Below, piece after piece: positions 16,485 through 24,863 of a stretch of 64,000 bases of DNA. Each line of letters opens with the position of its first letter. Positions within the stretch are counted from its first letter, which is position 1. The DNA lies in contig NZ_RRCM01000001.1 of NCBI RefSeq assembly GCF_003862485.1, positions 747,805 to 811,804 on the forward strand. The letters are read 5' to 3'. The stretch comes from Lachnoanaerobaculum orale. Its GTDB lineage: Bacteria > Bacillota > Clostridia > Lachnospirales > Lachnospiraceae. The notes under the pieces are model-generated. The model did not search any database and had not been told where the DNA came from. It was given only the letters and a program-made list of their open reading frames with translations. The translations under genes and the position numbers were made by a program.

Positions 16485-16883
16485 TTATAGTGTAGGCTTA
16501 TCAATTATGGTATAATTCTGTTCATCGGCAATAACATTGATACTGTTTTGTAATAGTATGTATACAACCATAATCAGAAGAGGTATAAAATATCCCATTA
16601 TAATAAGTGACAAATACAAACTGGAACGATTTTCAGATATTCTACCAAATTCTATTGCCTTTTGATCTAATAATGTACCTGCCTTATAAAACCAATATAC
16701 AGAGTATATTCCACAGGTAACAATACTCAGAAGAATAACAACTATAGGAGACATACTGTCAGAATCTCCCGATATGGTATTGATATCGCTAATCATGCAA
16801 TAAAGCCAGTAGATACCGTAAATACCACAGGTAACAAAAGTTAAAATAATACATGCCACTATATTCTTTTTTTCTAATATCAT
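16485..16883 (-). CDS. DUF4234-like small membrane protein
   Basis: 132 aa with two similar halves: ILTFVTCGIYGIYWLY and ILLSIVTCGIYSVYWFY show an internal duplication of a helix containing TCGIY..YW, the DUF4234 signature. A third helix follows at about 93-115. No function is established. A good AAGGAG ribosome site precedes the ATG on the minus strand. It is upstream of the DUF2752 gene in a two-gene leftward unit, divergent from the exported protein gene to the right. Confidence 0.75.
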   Translation of the reverse strand: MILEKKNIVACIILTFVTCGIYGIYWLYCMISDINTISGDSDSMSPIVVILLSIVTCGIYSVYWFYKAGTLLDQKAIEFGRISENRSSLYLSLIIMGYFIPLLIMVVYILLQNSINVIADEQNYTIIDKPTL

Positions 16884-17059
16884 AATACTCCTTTCAAGAT
16901 ATGGTACAAAAAATTCATACCTATTACAATGCCGATGCAGTATAACAGAAAATACAGGTATAGTAAATAGTGTAAATATAATTGTAAAGTTTTATAAATG
17001 ACAATGTAAATAATAAAAATATGAATTTGAAAATATTTTTTTGTATTCCCCCACTTTTT

Positions 17060-17087
17060 TTGAACTTTAACCCGAATATTATATTAT
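17060..17087 (+). promoter_or_regulatory. Promoter for the small exported protein
   Basis: TTGAAC (17060-17065) and TATTAT (17082-17087) are 16 bases apart. CCCCC (17048-17052) and CGAA (17073-17076) overlap the same region and recall the SigI consensus, but their 20-base spacing makes SigI control doubtful. A GGGC/GCCC hairpin (17134-17144) lies just before the ribosome site. Confidence 0.4.
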
Positions 17088-17158
17088 CGGTGATAAACGC
17101 AGAACAAAAAAACCGATAGAAATATAATTGGATGGGCAAAGCCCGAAAGGAGAACAAT

Positions 17159-17611
17159 ATGATTAAGAGAAAACTTTTTGTAGCAGGTATGACAGCATTT
17201 GCAATTACTACAGCCACAGGAATAGCAGCATTGGCATCACAGGGAAATGTAAATAGGAATGCTTTTGGAACGGGCGCACAGAACCAGTACTTTGCAGGTC
17301 AGAACTTTTCAAATCAAACAGACGGAGTTTTTGATAAGGGAATGATGAATGATAACGGTTTTGACAGAAATGATTTTTCTACAGATTATAACTCTGAAAT
17401 AGGAACAGCAAATAACGGTATAGCCGGACAGGGATTTAAGGCAGGAGATAATGAAATGTCCGGACAGAGCTTTGATACAGCAGACAACAACTCAGATGAA
17501 AAGCCTGTACTTCCGAGAAAGTCTGACGAAGAGGCAACGAAGGAAGGAAATCCTAAGCCAACCTTGCCTATGGGTGTAACAGTTGATGACGCCGATGTAT
17601 TAAGTAACTAA
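17159..17611 (+). CDS. Small exported Asn/Gly-rich protein
   Basis: 150 aa from the ATG at 17159, which has an AAAGGAG ribosome site; an in-frame ATG at 17132 would add residues in front of the signal peptide. The signal sequence (about 1-27) ends near ALAS. The mature part is Asn/Gly/Asp/Gln-rich with no recognised domain and loose repeats around GQ(N/S/G)F. It ends with a short TLPMGVTVDDADVLSN segment. It sits directly upstream of sigI-rsgI, so it could be a wall or envelope target of that stress pair, but this is inference only. Confidence 0.65.
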   Translation: MIKRKLFVAGMTAFAITTATGIAALASQGNVNRNAFGTGAQNQYFAGQNFSNQTDGVFDKGMMNDNGFDRNDFSTDYNSEIGTANNGIAGQGFKAGDNEMSGQSFDTADNNSDEKPVLPRKSDEEATKEGNPKPTLPMGVTVDDADVLSN

Positions 17612-17625
17612 TACTTTTTCATACG

Positions 17626-17654
17626 TTGACGACTAAATAAATTTAAAGTAATAT
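17626..17654 (+). promoter_or_regulatory. Promoter for sigI-rsgI
   Basis: TTGACG (17626-17631) and TAATAT (17649-17654), 17 bases apart, lie about 100 bases upstream of the sigI start and fit sigma A. Confidence 0.5.
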
Positions 17655-17758
17655 TTTATACAATATAAATATCATACCTGTGCAGATACTGTAACGAAAT
17701 TTTGAGTATAGTATTGCACAGGATGTGATTGATATTTATACCAATCGGGAGATCTTAC

Positions 17759-18532
17759 GTGTTTATATTTGGAACTGAACAAATTTCTGAAGATGTGTTA
17801 AGAGCACAGACAGATGAAAATTATATGAATGATTTTATCAAAAAGCACAAGAAATTTATTTTACTTAGTGCTTTTAGAGCAACAAAACGTTTTATAACAG
17901 AAAATGACGATGAATACTCTGTGGCTATGATTGCCCTTTGTGAAGCTGTGAAATCCTATGAAGAATCCAAAGGAAGCTTCAAAGGGTTTGCTTTTTTGGT
18001 GATTAAAAGAAGGTTAACAGACTATTCCATCTCACAGGCACGATTTCAAAAAGAATTGTCAGTCGAACCGGCCTCTATGGACGGAGAGATAGAAAATGAA
18101 GAAGAAGTCAGTGCACTACAAATAGAAATACGACAAAGATCTGCGGAAATCTCAAAGACTGAAGGTATAGGCGTGGAGAATCCCGGTTCAACCCCTATGC
18201 AGGATGAGATTGCGGCTGTTCAAAAATTACTCTCAGGCTACGGGTTTTCTTTTTATGACTTGACGGAGTGTTCACCGAAGGCGGAGAAAACAAAGATAGC
18301 CTGCGCAAAGGCGGTTGCAATAATTTTGAAAAATTCCTCTTTATTCAAAAAAATGCAAACCTCAAAAACGCTACCTGTTAAGGATATCTCATCAGATAAG
18401 AGTATTTCCGTAAAGATTTTGGAAAGGCATAGAAAATATATTATTGCAGCGGCAGAAATTATGAACGGAGATTATCCTCTGTTAAAAGAATATATGAATT
18501 ATATCAGAAAGGCATTAGAATCAGAGCTATGA
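17759..18532 (+). CDS. sigI: RNA polymerase sigma factor SigI
   Basis: 257 aa from the GTG at 17759, which has GGGAG eight bases before it; an upstream TTG at 17729 is less likely. The core resembles the SigI branch of sigma-70: KKHKKFILLSAFRATKRF, then EDEYSVAMIALCEAVKSY, then FKGFAFLVIKRRLTDY (region 2), and a C-terminal DNA-binding part ending in SVKILERHRKYIIAAAEIMNGDYPLLKEYM. SigI directs heat, wall and, in cellulolytic clostridia, polysaccharide genes. The downstream gene overlaps by four bases and encodes its anti-sigma factor. Confidence 0.88.
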   Translation: MFIFGTEQISEDVLRAQTDENYMNDFIKKHKKFILLSAFRATKRFITENDDEYSVAMIALCEAVKSYEESKGSFKGFAFLVIKRRLTDYSISQARFQKELSVEPASMDGEIENEEEVSALQIEIRQRSAEISKTEGIGVENPGSTPMQDEIAAVQKLLSGYGFSFYDLTECSPKAEKTKIACAKAVAIILKNSSLFKKMQTSKTLPVKDISSDKSISVKILERHRKYIIAAAEIMNGDYPLLKEYMNYIRKALESEL

Positions 18533-19749
18533 AAGCAGTAGTATTGGAAATCAAAGAAAAATGGGCCGCTGTTCTTTGTGAGGACGGGGTAATCAGAAAG
18601 GTAAAAAAGGGAAACTTTAAGGTCGGAGATTCATTTGACTTTAAAGCTGAAAATCATGGAAAAGTGGTTTCGATAGGATCATTAAGGCGAAATATGGTTG
18701 GAAGTGCGGCGGCACTTTTCCTGATTGTTGCAGGAGTAGCCGGAACGTATTCATATAATAATGTACTGGCATGCTCATATGTATCATTGGATATAAATCC
18801 GTCAATAGAGTATACATTAAACAGACAGGATAAGGTGGTAGCGGTTAAAGGGCTAAACAATGACGGACAGGAAATTGCAGATGAACTGTTATCTGTAAGA
18901 AAAACAACCTTAAAAGAGGCTCTAAAAGAGACAAAGCAGCTGCTGACACAAAAGAACTATTTTAAGAGCGGTTCAAGCGAAGATGTACTGATTGATATTT
19001 CTGCAAATAACTCAGCACGTACAGATGCATTAAAAAAAGAAGCTTTGTCGGTGTTTGGTACAGAGCTGACAAAAGGCGAATTAAATCTTGTACTTACAGA
19101 ATCAGATTTAAAAGAACATAAAAGAGCAAGCAGCCTTGGAATTTCTACAGGAGAGTATAAACAGATTCAATATATTAAGAATAAATCTGAAAATGTTGGA
19201 GATAATCAATATAATGAAAATAAGGATTATGTGCTGCAGGCTTCAGATATTGCCATATATAAGGATTACACGGTGTCACAACTTTTGGAATCTTCAGGAC
19301 AGGGAAAGAAAAATACTCAAAATGATACCTCCGACAGTAAAGTAGAGTCAAAATCTGTTGAGCAAAGCACCACAGCTTTGAAAGAAGAACAAAACGGTGA
19401 AAAACAGATTGAACAGCCTACAAAAAACAGCAACATTGAGGATGAAAATACCGGAGTGCAGACCGAAAAACCGAGTGATGAGAAGGAATCAAAGGCGGTA
19501 AAAGAACCTTCTAAAAACCGAGACAGTTTACAAACAGTTGAGGAAACACCAAATACGCAGATTGAGACAAATGCTGATAAGACTGTGGAAAATAATAACA
19601 TAAGTGAACAAGATACAGAAAGAAACAATATAAAATCTTATGATGAATCGAGAAAAGAACAGGAAAACTTACCACAGAAAAATAATAATACTAAGGATAA
19701 CGGAATGAAAAATGAAGGAGGAAATCAAGGAGACGTAAGAAATCGTTAA
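18529..19749 (+). CDS. rsgI: Anti-sigma-I factor RsgI
   Basis: 406 aa. A cytoplasmic RsgI_N domain (about 1-50) binds SigI, a single membrane helix spans about 57-77, and the extracytoplasmic domain begins with CSYVSLDINPSIEYTLNR. The Asn90-Pro91 pair there matches the conserved autoproteolysis site reported for RsgI proteins. After about residue 230 the protein is a long Glu/Asn/Thr/Lys-rich, probably disordered tail with no carbohydrate-binding module, unlike the sugar-sensing RsgI of cellulolytic clostridia. The ATGA overlap with sigI gives coupled synthesis. The signal detected by this tail is unknown. Confidence 0.87.
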   Translation: MKAVVLEIKEKWAAVLCEDGVIRKVKKGNFKVGDSFDFKAENHGKVVSIGSLRRNMVGSAAALFLIVAGVAGTYSYNNVLACSYVSLDINPSIEYTLNRQDKVVAVKGLNNDGQEIADELLSVRKTTLKEALKETKQLLTQKNYFKSGSSEDVLIDISANNSARTDALKKEALSVFGTELTKGELNLVLTESDLKEHKRASSLGISTGEYKQIQYIKNKSENVGDNQYNENKDYVLQASDIAIYKDYTVSQLLESSGQGKKNTQNDTSDSKVESKSVEQSTTALKEEQNGEKQIEQPTKNSNIEDENTGVQTEKPSDEKESKAVKEPSKNRDSLQTVEETPNTQIETNADKTVENNNISEQDTERNNIKSYDESRKEQENLPQKNNNTKDNGMKNEGGNQGDVRNR

Positions 19750-19851
19750 TACAGACCCGACTTCATGTATGTTATCATTTTATATATGTATACTACAAGT
19801 AGAATGACATCAGAATTTTTCTATGTTATTCTTTTGTAAGTAATAAAAAGT

Positions 19852-19885
19852 AAAAGCCGCTTACTCTTTATGGGTGGCGGTTTTT
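19852..19885 (+). terminator. Terminator after rsgI (first of a twin pair)
   Basis: GCCGC.TTACTC pairs, with one bulge, with GGGTGGCGG, followed by TTTTT. The sequence is nearly the same as the terminator at 20143-20175. Confidence 0.75.
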
Positions 19886-19956
19886 AATGACAAATAACTT
19901 TTAGTATGTTATTCTATGAACAAGTGATTTGGGCATGTGCCCGGAAAGGAAAAGAC

Positions 19957-20109
19957 ATGAGAACAATGAATCGTTTTGACTATTTAAATATTGAACGCCG
20001 TGATTACGCGCTCCTTAGTATGCCGTCTAGGAAGGGCTCTGTTTTAGTGCACTCATTGGAGATAGGTCAAGTACGAGAAAATTGTTTGTATAATTATAGG
20101 CATAGGTAG
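19957..20109 (+). CDS. Small ORF of 50 aa, unknown
   Basis: 50 aa from the ATG at 19957, preceded at good spacing by GGAAAGG and, further up, by a GGGCATGTGCCC hairpin (19931-19942). The product is basic and contains FDYLNIERRDYALLSMPSRK; I do not recognise it. It lies alone between two near-identical terminators, so it would be an independent transcript. A real small protein and a leader or decayed gene are both possible. The 440-base gap between rsgI and rtcB holds this ORF and the two terminators and nothing else that I can see. Confidence 0.4.
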   Translation: MRTMNRFDYLNIERRDYALLSMPSRKGSVLVHSLEIGQVRENCLYNYRHR

Positions 20110-20142
20110 ACACTATGCTAATATTAGATAAATGTTTTTGAG

Positions 20143-20175
20143 ACCGCTTACTCTAAATGGGTAGGCGGTTTTTTT
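20143..20175 (+). terminator. Terminator before rtcB (second of a twin pair)
   Basis: CCGCTTACTC pairs with GGGTAGGCGG (ten pairs, two of them G-U) around TAAAT, followed by seven T. It is nearly identical to the hairpin at 19852-19885, so the two bracket the 50-aa ORF. Confidence 0.8.
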
Positions 20176-20192
20176 GATGTAAAGGAGAAGAT

Positions 20193-21407
20193 ATGGATAG
20201 AATTGAGATAAAAGGTAGAGTAAATACAGCTATATGCTATGCAAAGGTTGTAGAGGATGAGGCAATAGAGCAGATAAGAAGAATGTGCGATTATGTAATA
20301 ACAGAAGAATCAAAAATTCGTATAATGCCGGATGTTCATGCCGGAAAGGGATGCACTATAGGAACTACAATGACTATAAAGGATAAGGCGGTTCCAAATA
20401 TAGTCGGAGTAGATATTGGATGCGGAATGTACACGGTAAAGCTTGGAAATGTGGAAATAGATTTTGAGAAGGTAGATGAAGCCGCTCATTATATACCGTC
20501 AGGAATGAATGTATGGGACGGCAGACAGGAGCACTTTGATTTAACAAAGTTAAACTGCTTCAGATATTTGAGGGACTCAAGAAGGCTTGAGCGTTCACTT
20601 GGCACACTTGGCGGCGGAAATCATTTCATAGAGATTGATGAGGCAAGTGACGGATGTAAATACTTAATAATACATTCAGGCTCAAGAAATCTCGGAAAGC
20701 AGGTTGCACAGTATTATCAGAGATTGGCGGCAAACTTAGATAGAGGGTATGATACTTATCTTGAAAAAAGAGATGAGATAATAAGAACTTATAAGGAGCA
20801 GGGCAGAAAAAGTGAAATACAGACCGCTCTAAAGGATCTTCATTGGCATGTATATGAGTCGGAAACAAGCATGCCTGATGATTTATGTTATGTTTCAGGA
20901 AAATATCTGGATGATTATTTAAAAGATGTGGAGATTTGTCAAAACTTTGCAAAGAGAAATCGAGAGTTGATGGCGGATATCATACTAAGAAGAACAGGAA
21001 TGAAGAGTCTTGAGTCATTTCATACTATACACAACTATATTGATGTAGGTGAAATGATCTTACGAAAAGGCGCTATTGCCGCACATAGCGGTGAAAAGGT
21101 CTTGATTCCGATAAACATGAGAGACGGAAGTGTTCTGGCAGTGGGTAAGGGCAATCCTGATTGGAACTACTCCGCACCTCACGGTGCAGGAAGACTTATG
21201 TCAAGAACCGCCGCAAAAAATAATTTAAGTTTAGATGAGTATAAAGAGACGATGAAGGGAGTTTATTCCACTTCTATAAATGAAGATACATTGGATGAGG
21301 CTCCGATGGCATATAAAAGACTTGAGGATATCATAGATGTTATAAAGGATTCAGTTGATATCATGGAGGTAATGAAACCTATTTATAATTTTAAAGCTTC
21401 AAACTGA
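20193..21407 (+). CDS. rtcB: RtcB-family RNA ligase
   Basis: 404 aa. RtcB joins RNA 2',3'-cyclic-phosphate or 3'-phosphate ends to 5'-OH ends, using GTP and manganese through a guanylated His. Metal and nucleotide motifs are visible: VGVDIGCGMYTV (Cys ligand), LGGGNHFIEID (His), IIHSGSRNLGKQV (His), and PHGAGRLMSR, which holds the guanylated His. A purine-rich AAAGGAG ribosome site precedes the ATG, 18 bases after a terminator. No archease or RtcA partner is adjacent. It stands immediately before an XRE regulator and a possible defence module, where it might repair RNA cuts; this link is inference. Confidence 0.9.
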   Translation: MDRIEIKGRVNTAICYAKVVEDEAIEQIRRMCDYVITEESKIRIMPDVHAGKGCTIGTTMTIKDKAVPNIVGVDIGCGMYTVKLGNVEIDFEKVDEAAHYIPSGMNVWDGRQEHFDLTKLNCFRYLRDSRRLERSLGTLGGGNHFIEIDEASDGCKYLIIHSGSRNLGKQVAQYYQRLAANLDRGYDTYLEKRDEIIRTYKEQGRKSEIQTALKDLHWHVYESETSMPDDLCYVSGKYLDDYLKDVEICQNFAKRNRELMADIILRRTGMKSLESFHTIHNYIDVGEMILRKGAIAAHSGEKVLIPINMRDGSVLAVGKGNPDWNYSAPHGAGRLMSRTAAKNNLSLDEYKETMKGVYSTSINEDTLDEAPMAYKRLEDIIDVIKDSVDIMEVMKPIYNFKASN

Positions 21408-21448
21408 GGAATTCTCTTTTCCCAGGCTTGAGGCGGAAAGGAAAAGAG

Positions 21449-21691
21449 ATGATTGTATTTCCTACCATTGATTTGGTAGCAACAGGAAAAAATATTATAA
21501 AACTTAGAGAAGAGTCGGGACTTAGTGTAAGAGATTTGCAAAATATCTTCGGTTTTGCAACCCCGCAGGCTATTTACAAATGGCAGCACGGAACGGCACT
21601 GCCTACAATAGATAATCTTATAGTACTGTCGGCGGTATTTAAGGTATCTATGGAGGAGATTATTATAGTAGAGACGAAAATAAGTGCTTAA
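21449..21691 (+). CDS. XRE-family helix-turn-helix regulator
   Basis: 80 aa from the ATG at 21449, which has AAAGGA upstream; an in-frame TTG at 21428 is unlikely. It is almost entirely one HTH_3 domain: GKNIIKLREESGLSVRDLQNIF, then TPQAIYKWQHG (recognition helix), then PTIDNLIVLSAVFKVSMEEII. Such small proteins bind operators as dimers. It follows rtcB by 41 bases and precedes the AAA ATPase gene by 106 bases of AT-rich sequence, so it could control either. Confidence 0.85.
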   Translation: MIVFPTIDLVATGKNIIKLREESGLSVRDLQNIFGFATPQAIYKWQHGTALPTIDNLIVLSAVFKVSMEEIIIVETKISA

Positions 21692-21797
21692 ATATTAAAA
21701 ATAAAATAGCTAAAAAGAATAAAAAATACCTTAAATAGAATTATATTGAGATAATTTTCTAAATATGTTACTATATAATCTATATGGAGGTGGTTTT

Positions 21798-23219
21798 ATG
21801 TGGAAGGATATTGTTAGATTGTCATCTTTAACAATAAAAAATATTAAGAATGTAAAAAACGGTACAATAATCATGCCACATGAAAACAATAGAAGTTTGG
21901 ATTGTGGCGATGCGGAAATACTTGGTATCTATGGACAAAACGGTTCGGGAAAGACCGCAATTGTTGATACGTTTTCATTCCTTCAACAAATTATGATTGG
22001 CGAGGAATTAGACACTAAAATAGCTGATTATATTGATACGGATTCAGAAAGCGCCGAGGTAAATGCAGAGTTTAATATATTCAGTGAAAATACTTTATAT
22101 GAAGTCGGATACAATATAATTTTTGCGAAGAGTGAAGAAGGAGTATTTATTGATAGAGAATATATAAATTGTGCAATAAATTGTGACGGAAGCAGAACAA
22201 ATAAAAATATCTTTATGGACTATAAGAGAAATGAAAATGAAGCTATTTTTAAGCCGCAGAGAAGACTGGAGGAATTGATTGGAAAGAATAAGGATATAAA
22301 AACAGACCTCATTGTAGCAAAGAAAATGGCTGAAAAGAGTAATTGCTCATATATATTTGGAGAAAGCAGTAGAGATATTTTTTTAAATAATAAATCAGAT
22401 AAATTCAAAAATTATAAATTTGTATTAGAGTCATTATTTAGATTTGCGGTTAGAGATTTATTTGTAATTGATAATTCACACTCAGGCATGATTTCGACTA
22501 ATGTTTTGTTACCGATGTCTTTTCGTGTTGATAAAGAAAAAGTCGGAATGAAAGGAGATTTTGCAGTACCTTTGATGGAGCCTTTTGTGTTGGATGGCGA
22601 ACGAAAGGAGCTTCTTGGGGAGATTGTGGATCAAATCAATACAGTCCTTTATACAATAATTCCGGGAATGATAATAGATATTAAAGACTATGGTAAGCAG
22701 GCTTTAGACTCAGGTGAAGAGGGATGGAAAGTTGAGCTTATGTCTGTAAGAGGAGATAAGAAACCTATTCCAATAAGGATGGAATCAGACGGTATTATCA
22801 AAATAATTTCAATTTTAAATGCTCTTATACAGGCATTTAGCAATTCTTCAATATGCCTTGTTATAGATGAGTTGGATGCCGGAATATTTGAGTATCTGTT
22901 AGGTGAGTTATTGGATATTTTTTCAAAGAGTGCCAAGGGTCAGTTGATTTTTACATCTCATAATCTTCGTGCTCTTGAGATGCTTGATAAAGAAAGTATT
23001 ATGTTTTCGACCGTCAATCCTGATAACAGATATATTCATATGAAAAATGTTAAGGATTCAAATAACCTTAGAAGTATGTATATAAGAAGTATAACTCTTG
23101 GCGGCCAGGAAGAGTTGATTTATGAAGAAACAGACAGCTTAAAGATATCCAGAGCATTCAGAAAAGCAGGGAAACTTTTAAATGAAGAGAGAAAAAAAGG
23201 TTGTTATGGTAATAGTTGA
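21798..23219 (+). CDS. AAA-family ATPase (ABC-type, AAA_15/AAA_21-like)
   Basis: 473 aa from the ATG at 21798, which has TGGAGGTGG just upstream. Walker A is GQNGSGKT (about 46-53), closely following an N-terminal LSSLTIKNIKNVKNG strand as in SMC/OLD-like ATPases. Walker B is CLVIDELDAG (about 352-361) and the following QLIFTSHNLRALEML has the conserved switch His. These features define the class of standalone ATPases that work with nucleases in OLD, PARIS and related defence systems. The 3' end overlaps the next gene by 38 bases, implying a complex. Any defence role is inferred from class and context. Confidence 0.82.
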   Translation: MWKDIVRLSSLTIKNIKNVKNGTIIMPHENNRSLDCGDAEILGIYGQNGSGKTAIVDTFSFLQQIMIGEELDTKIADYIDTDSESAEVNAEFNIFSENTLYEVGYNIIFAKSEEGVFIDREYINCAINCDGSRTNKNIFMDYKRNENEAIFKPQRRLEELIGKNKDIKTDLIVAKKMAEKSNCSYIFGESSRDIFLNNKSDKFKNYKFVLESLFRFAVRDLFVIDNSHSGMISTNVLLPMSFRVDKEKVGMKGDFAVPLMEPFVLDGERKELLGEIVDQINTVLYTIIPGMIIDIKDYGKQALDSGEEGWKVELMSVRGDKKPIPIRMESDGIIKIISILNALIQAFSNSSICLVIDELDAGIFEYLLGELLDIFSKSAKGQLIFTSHNLRALEMLDKESIMFSTVNPDNRYIHMKNVKDSNNLRSMYIRSITLGGQEELIYEETDSLKISRAFRKAGKLLNEERKKGCYGNS

Positions 23220-23859
23220 AGGTCCCAGTGATGAAAGTGCAATGGGAGGCATTTTAAAAGAATATTTTTCATCTAAGGAAGTTCAATTTGCAGTGGTTCA
23301 TGGTGATATTACATCAGACTATGATACTACAAGAGATAATGTGCTGATAAAAATAGGAGATAAAGTAGAAGAAATCAGAAGTAGGTACGGATATCGTCTA
23401 AGTGATTTTGTCAGCATAATTCATATAGCAGATACAGACGGTGTATTTACAAAAGACTGTATAAAGAAAAGTGAAGTAAAGAATATACAATATTATGAGG
23501 ATCATATTGAGGCTGTAAATATTTCAGAAGTAGAAAAGAGAAATATACATAAGTCTGAAATCCTTTCAAAGTTGTATTCTACAGGAAAAGTTAAAGATAT
23601 CAGTTACAGGATTTACTTCAATTCCTGTAACCTTGAGCATGTATTATATAATGAATTGAAAGACTTTACAGATGATGAGAAAGAAATACTTTCAGATGAC
23701 TTTGCAGAAAAGTATGAGGGAGAAGTTGAAGCATTTATTGAATTTATCTCTGATTCCAATCTTGCGGTTATGGGTACTTATAAAAACACTTGGAAATTTA
23801 TAGAAAAGGATATGAATTCACTTCATAGGCATTCTAATATGCATTTAATATTTAAATGA
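23182..23859 (+). CDS. TOPRIM-like protein paired with the AAA ATPase
   Basis: 225 aa. The N-terminus VVMVIVEGPSDESAMGGIL followed about 65 residues later by IIHIADTDGVF reproduces the order of a TOPRIM fold: a strand ending in a catalytic Glu, then a strand with Asp-x-Asp. The rest is Glu/Lys-rich with no domain I recognise. TOPRIM proteins beside OLD- or PARIS-type ATPases act as nucleases or effectors, so this may be the effector here. The start lies inside the ATPase gene; an in-frame ATG at 23206 is an alternative. Assignment to a named family such as DUF4435 is not established. Confidence 0.6.
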   Translation: MKREKKVVMVIVEGPSDESAMGGILKEYFSSKEVQFAVVHGDITSDYDTTRDNVLIKIGDKVEEIRSRYGYRLSDFVSIIHIADTDGVFTKDCIKKSEVKNIQYYEDHIEAVNISEVEKRNIHKSEILSKLYSTGKVKDISYRIYFNSCNLEHVLYNELKDFTDDEKEILSDDFAEKYEGEVEAFIEFISDSNLAVMGTYKNTWKFIEKDMNSLHRHSNMHLIFK

Positions 23860-23888
23860 TATTTACGTACTAAGGAGAATAATATTTC

Positions 23889-24782
23889 ATGGAAGAGAAT
23901 GTAAACTTTATTTTTTGTAGTCATCCTTTAGATAAAAAGAAAGTGGATGAGGATTATTTTGAAGAATATCAGGCTGCGGGCTTAAATCATGCGTGTGCAT
24001 TATTCAGTTATGAAGATTTGGAAAGAGGAAAACTGTCACTTTGTGGTGAAGATATTAAGGGGACTACAATATACAGAGGTTGGATGATGTCACCGCATAT
24101 GTATGAAAACTTTTATAATCTTCTGCTTGAAAGAGGAATACAGCTGATAAATTCTCCGAAGGAGTATGCAAAATATCATCTTTTACCGGGGTGGTATAAA
24201 GATTTTGAAGGTCTTACTCCGTTCAGTGTGTGGAACGAGTCAAAGGATATAGATGATGCCTTAAAACTTACAGAAAATCTTGAAGGAGCATTCATTGTAA
24301 AAGATTATGTAAAAAGCAGAAAGCATGAGTGGTACGATGCCTGTTTTATAAAAGATATTAAGGATAAAGAGGAGGCATCTCGAGTTATCAGAAATTTTAT
24401 TACCCGTCAGGGTGAGAGCCTTGAGGGTGGAGTTGTACTTCGTAAGTTTGAAAGCCTTAAATGTATAGGAAATCACAAAGACAGCGGTATGCCGATTTCA
24501 GAAGAATACAGAATATTTATTTTCAAGGGTAAGATATTGATTGCTGATAATTATTGGAATAAGGATAAAGCAGTAAATATATCTGAAGATGAGTATACTT
24601 GGATTGAATCAGTAGCAAGTAAGATAGAGAGTGATTTTATGACCATTGATTTGGCAAGGAAAACCGACGGCAGTCTTATAATAATGGAAATGGGAGACGG
24701 ACAGGTGTCGGGATTACAGCAAATCGGTGCATATGAATTTTATAGGGGGTTTCAGGTAATACAGGAGAGTGATAAACTATAA
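23889..24782 (+). CDS. ATP-grasp domain protein (DUF4343-like)
   Basis: 297 aa. A variable N-terminal third contains IYRGWMM and ends near LINSPKEYAKYHLLPGWY. The ATP-grasp part has AFIVKDYVKSRKHEW, a GGVVLRKF strand, EEYRIFIFKGKILIADNYW and the metal-binding SLIIMEMGDGQVSGLQ near the C-terminus. The fold forms amide or thioester bonds using ATP; this subgroup has no assigned substrate. It begins 29 bases after the TOPRIM-like gene with an AAGGAG ribosome site, so it may be a third member of that module or only a neighbour. A 25-bp tandem repeat starts inside its last codons. Confidence 0.75.
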   Translation: MEENVNFIFCSHPLDKKKVDEDYFEEYQAAGLNHACALFSYEDLERGKLSLCGEDIKGTTIYRGWMMSPHMYENFYNLLLERGIQLINSPKEYAKYHLLPGWYKDFEGLTPFSVWNESKDIDDALKLTENLEGAFIVKDYVKSRKHEWYDACFIKDIKDKEEASRVIRNFITRQGESLEGGVVLRKFESLKCIGNHKDSGMPISEEYRIFIFKGKILIADNYWNKDKAVNISEDEYTWIESVASKIESDFMTIDLARKTDGSLIIMEMGDGQVSGLQQIGAYEFYRGFQVIQESDKL

Positions 24783-24825
24783 AATATTTTGATATATAAT
24801 ACTATAAAATATTTTGATATATAAT
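24776..24825. repeat. Perfect 25-bp tandem duplication
   Basis: The 25-bp unit 24776-24800 is repeated exactly at 24801-24825, with no gap. The first copy contains the stop codon of the ATP-grasp gene, and the second ends three bases before the rplS promoter. Each copy contains TTTTGATATATAAT. It looks like a recent slippage or duplication event. Confidence 0.9.
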
Positions 24826-24828
24826 ATC

Positions 24829-24857
24829 TTGCTTTGTAAGAGCACATATGCTACAAT
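24829..24857 (+). promoter_or_regulatory. Promoter for rplS
   Basis: TTGCTT (24829-24834) and TACAAT (24852-24857) are 17 bases apart. The roughly 65-base leader that follows ends in AGGAGG. Confidence 0.6.
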
Positions 24858-24863
24858 ATTGTG

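Noticed and set aside
17041..17090. SigI-type promoter (CCCCC and CGAA) before the exported-protein gene
   Set aside because: The 20-base distance between the two boxes is longer than I expect for SigI, and a normal TTGAAC/TATTAT promoter overlaps it.
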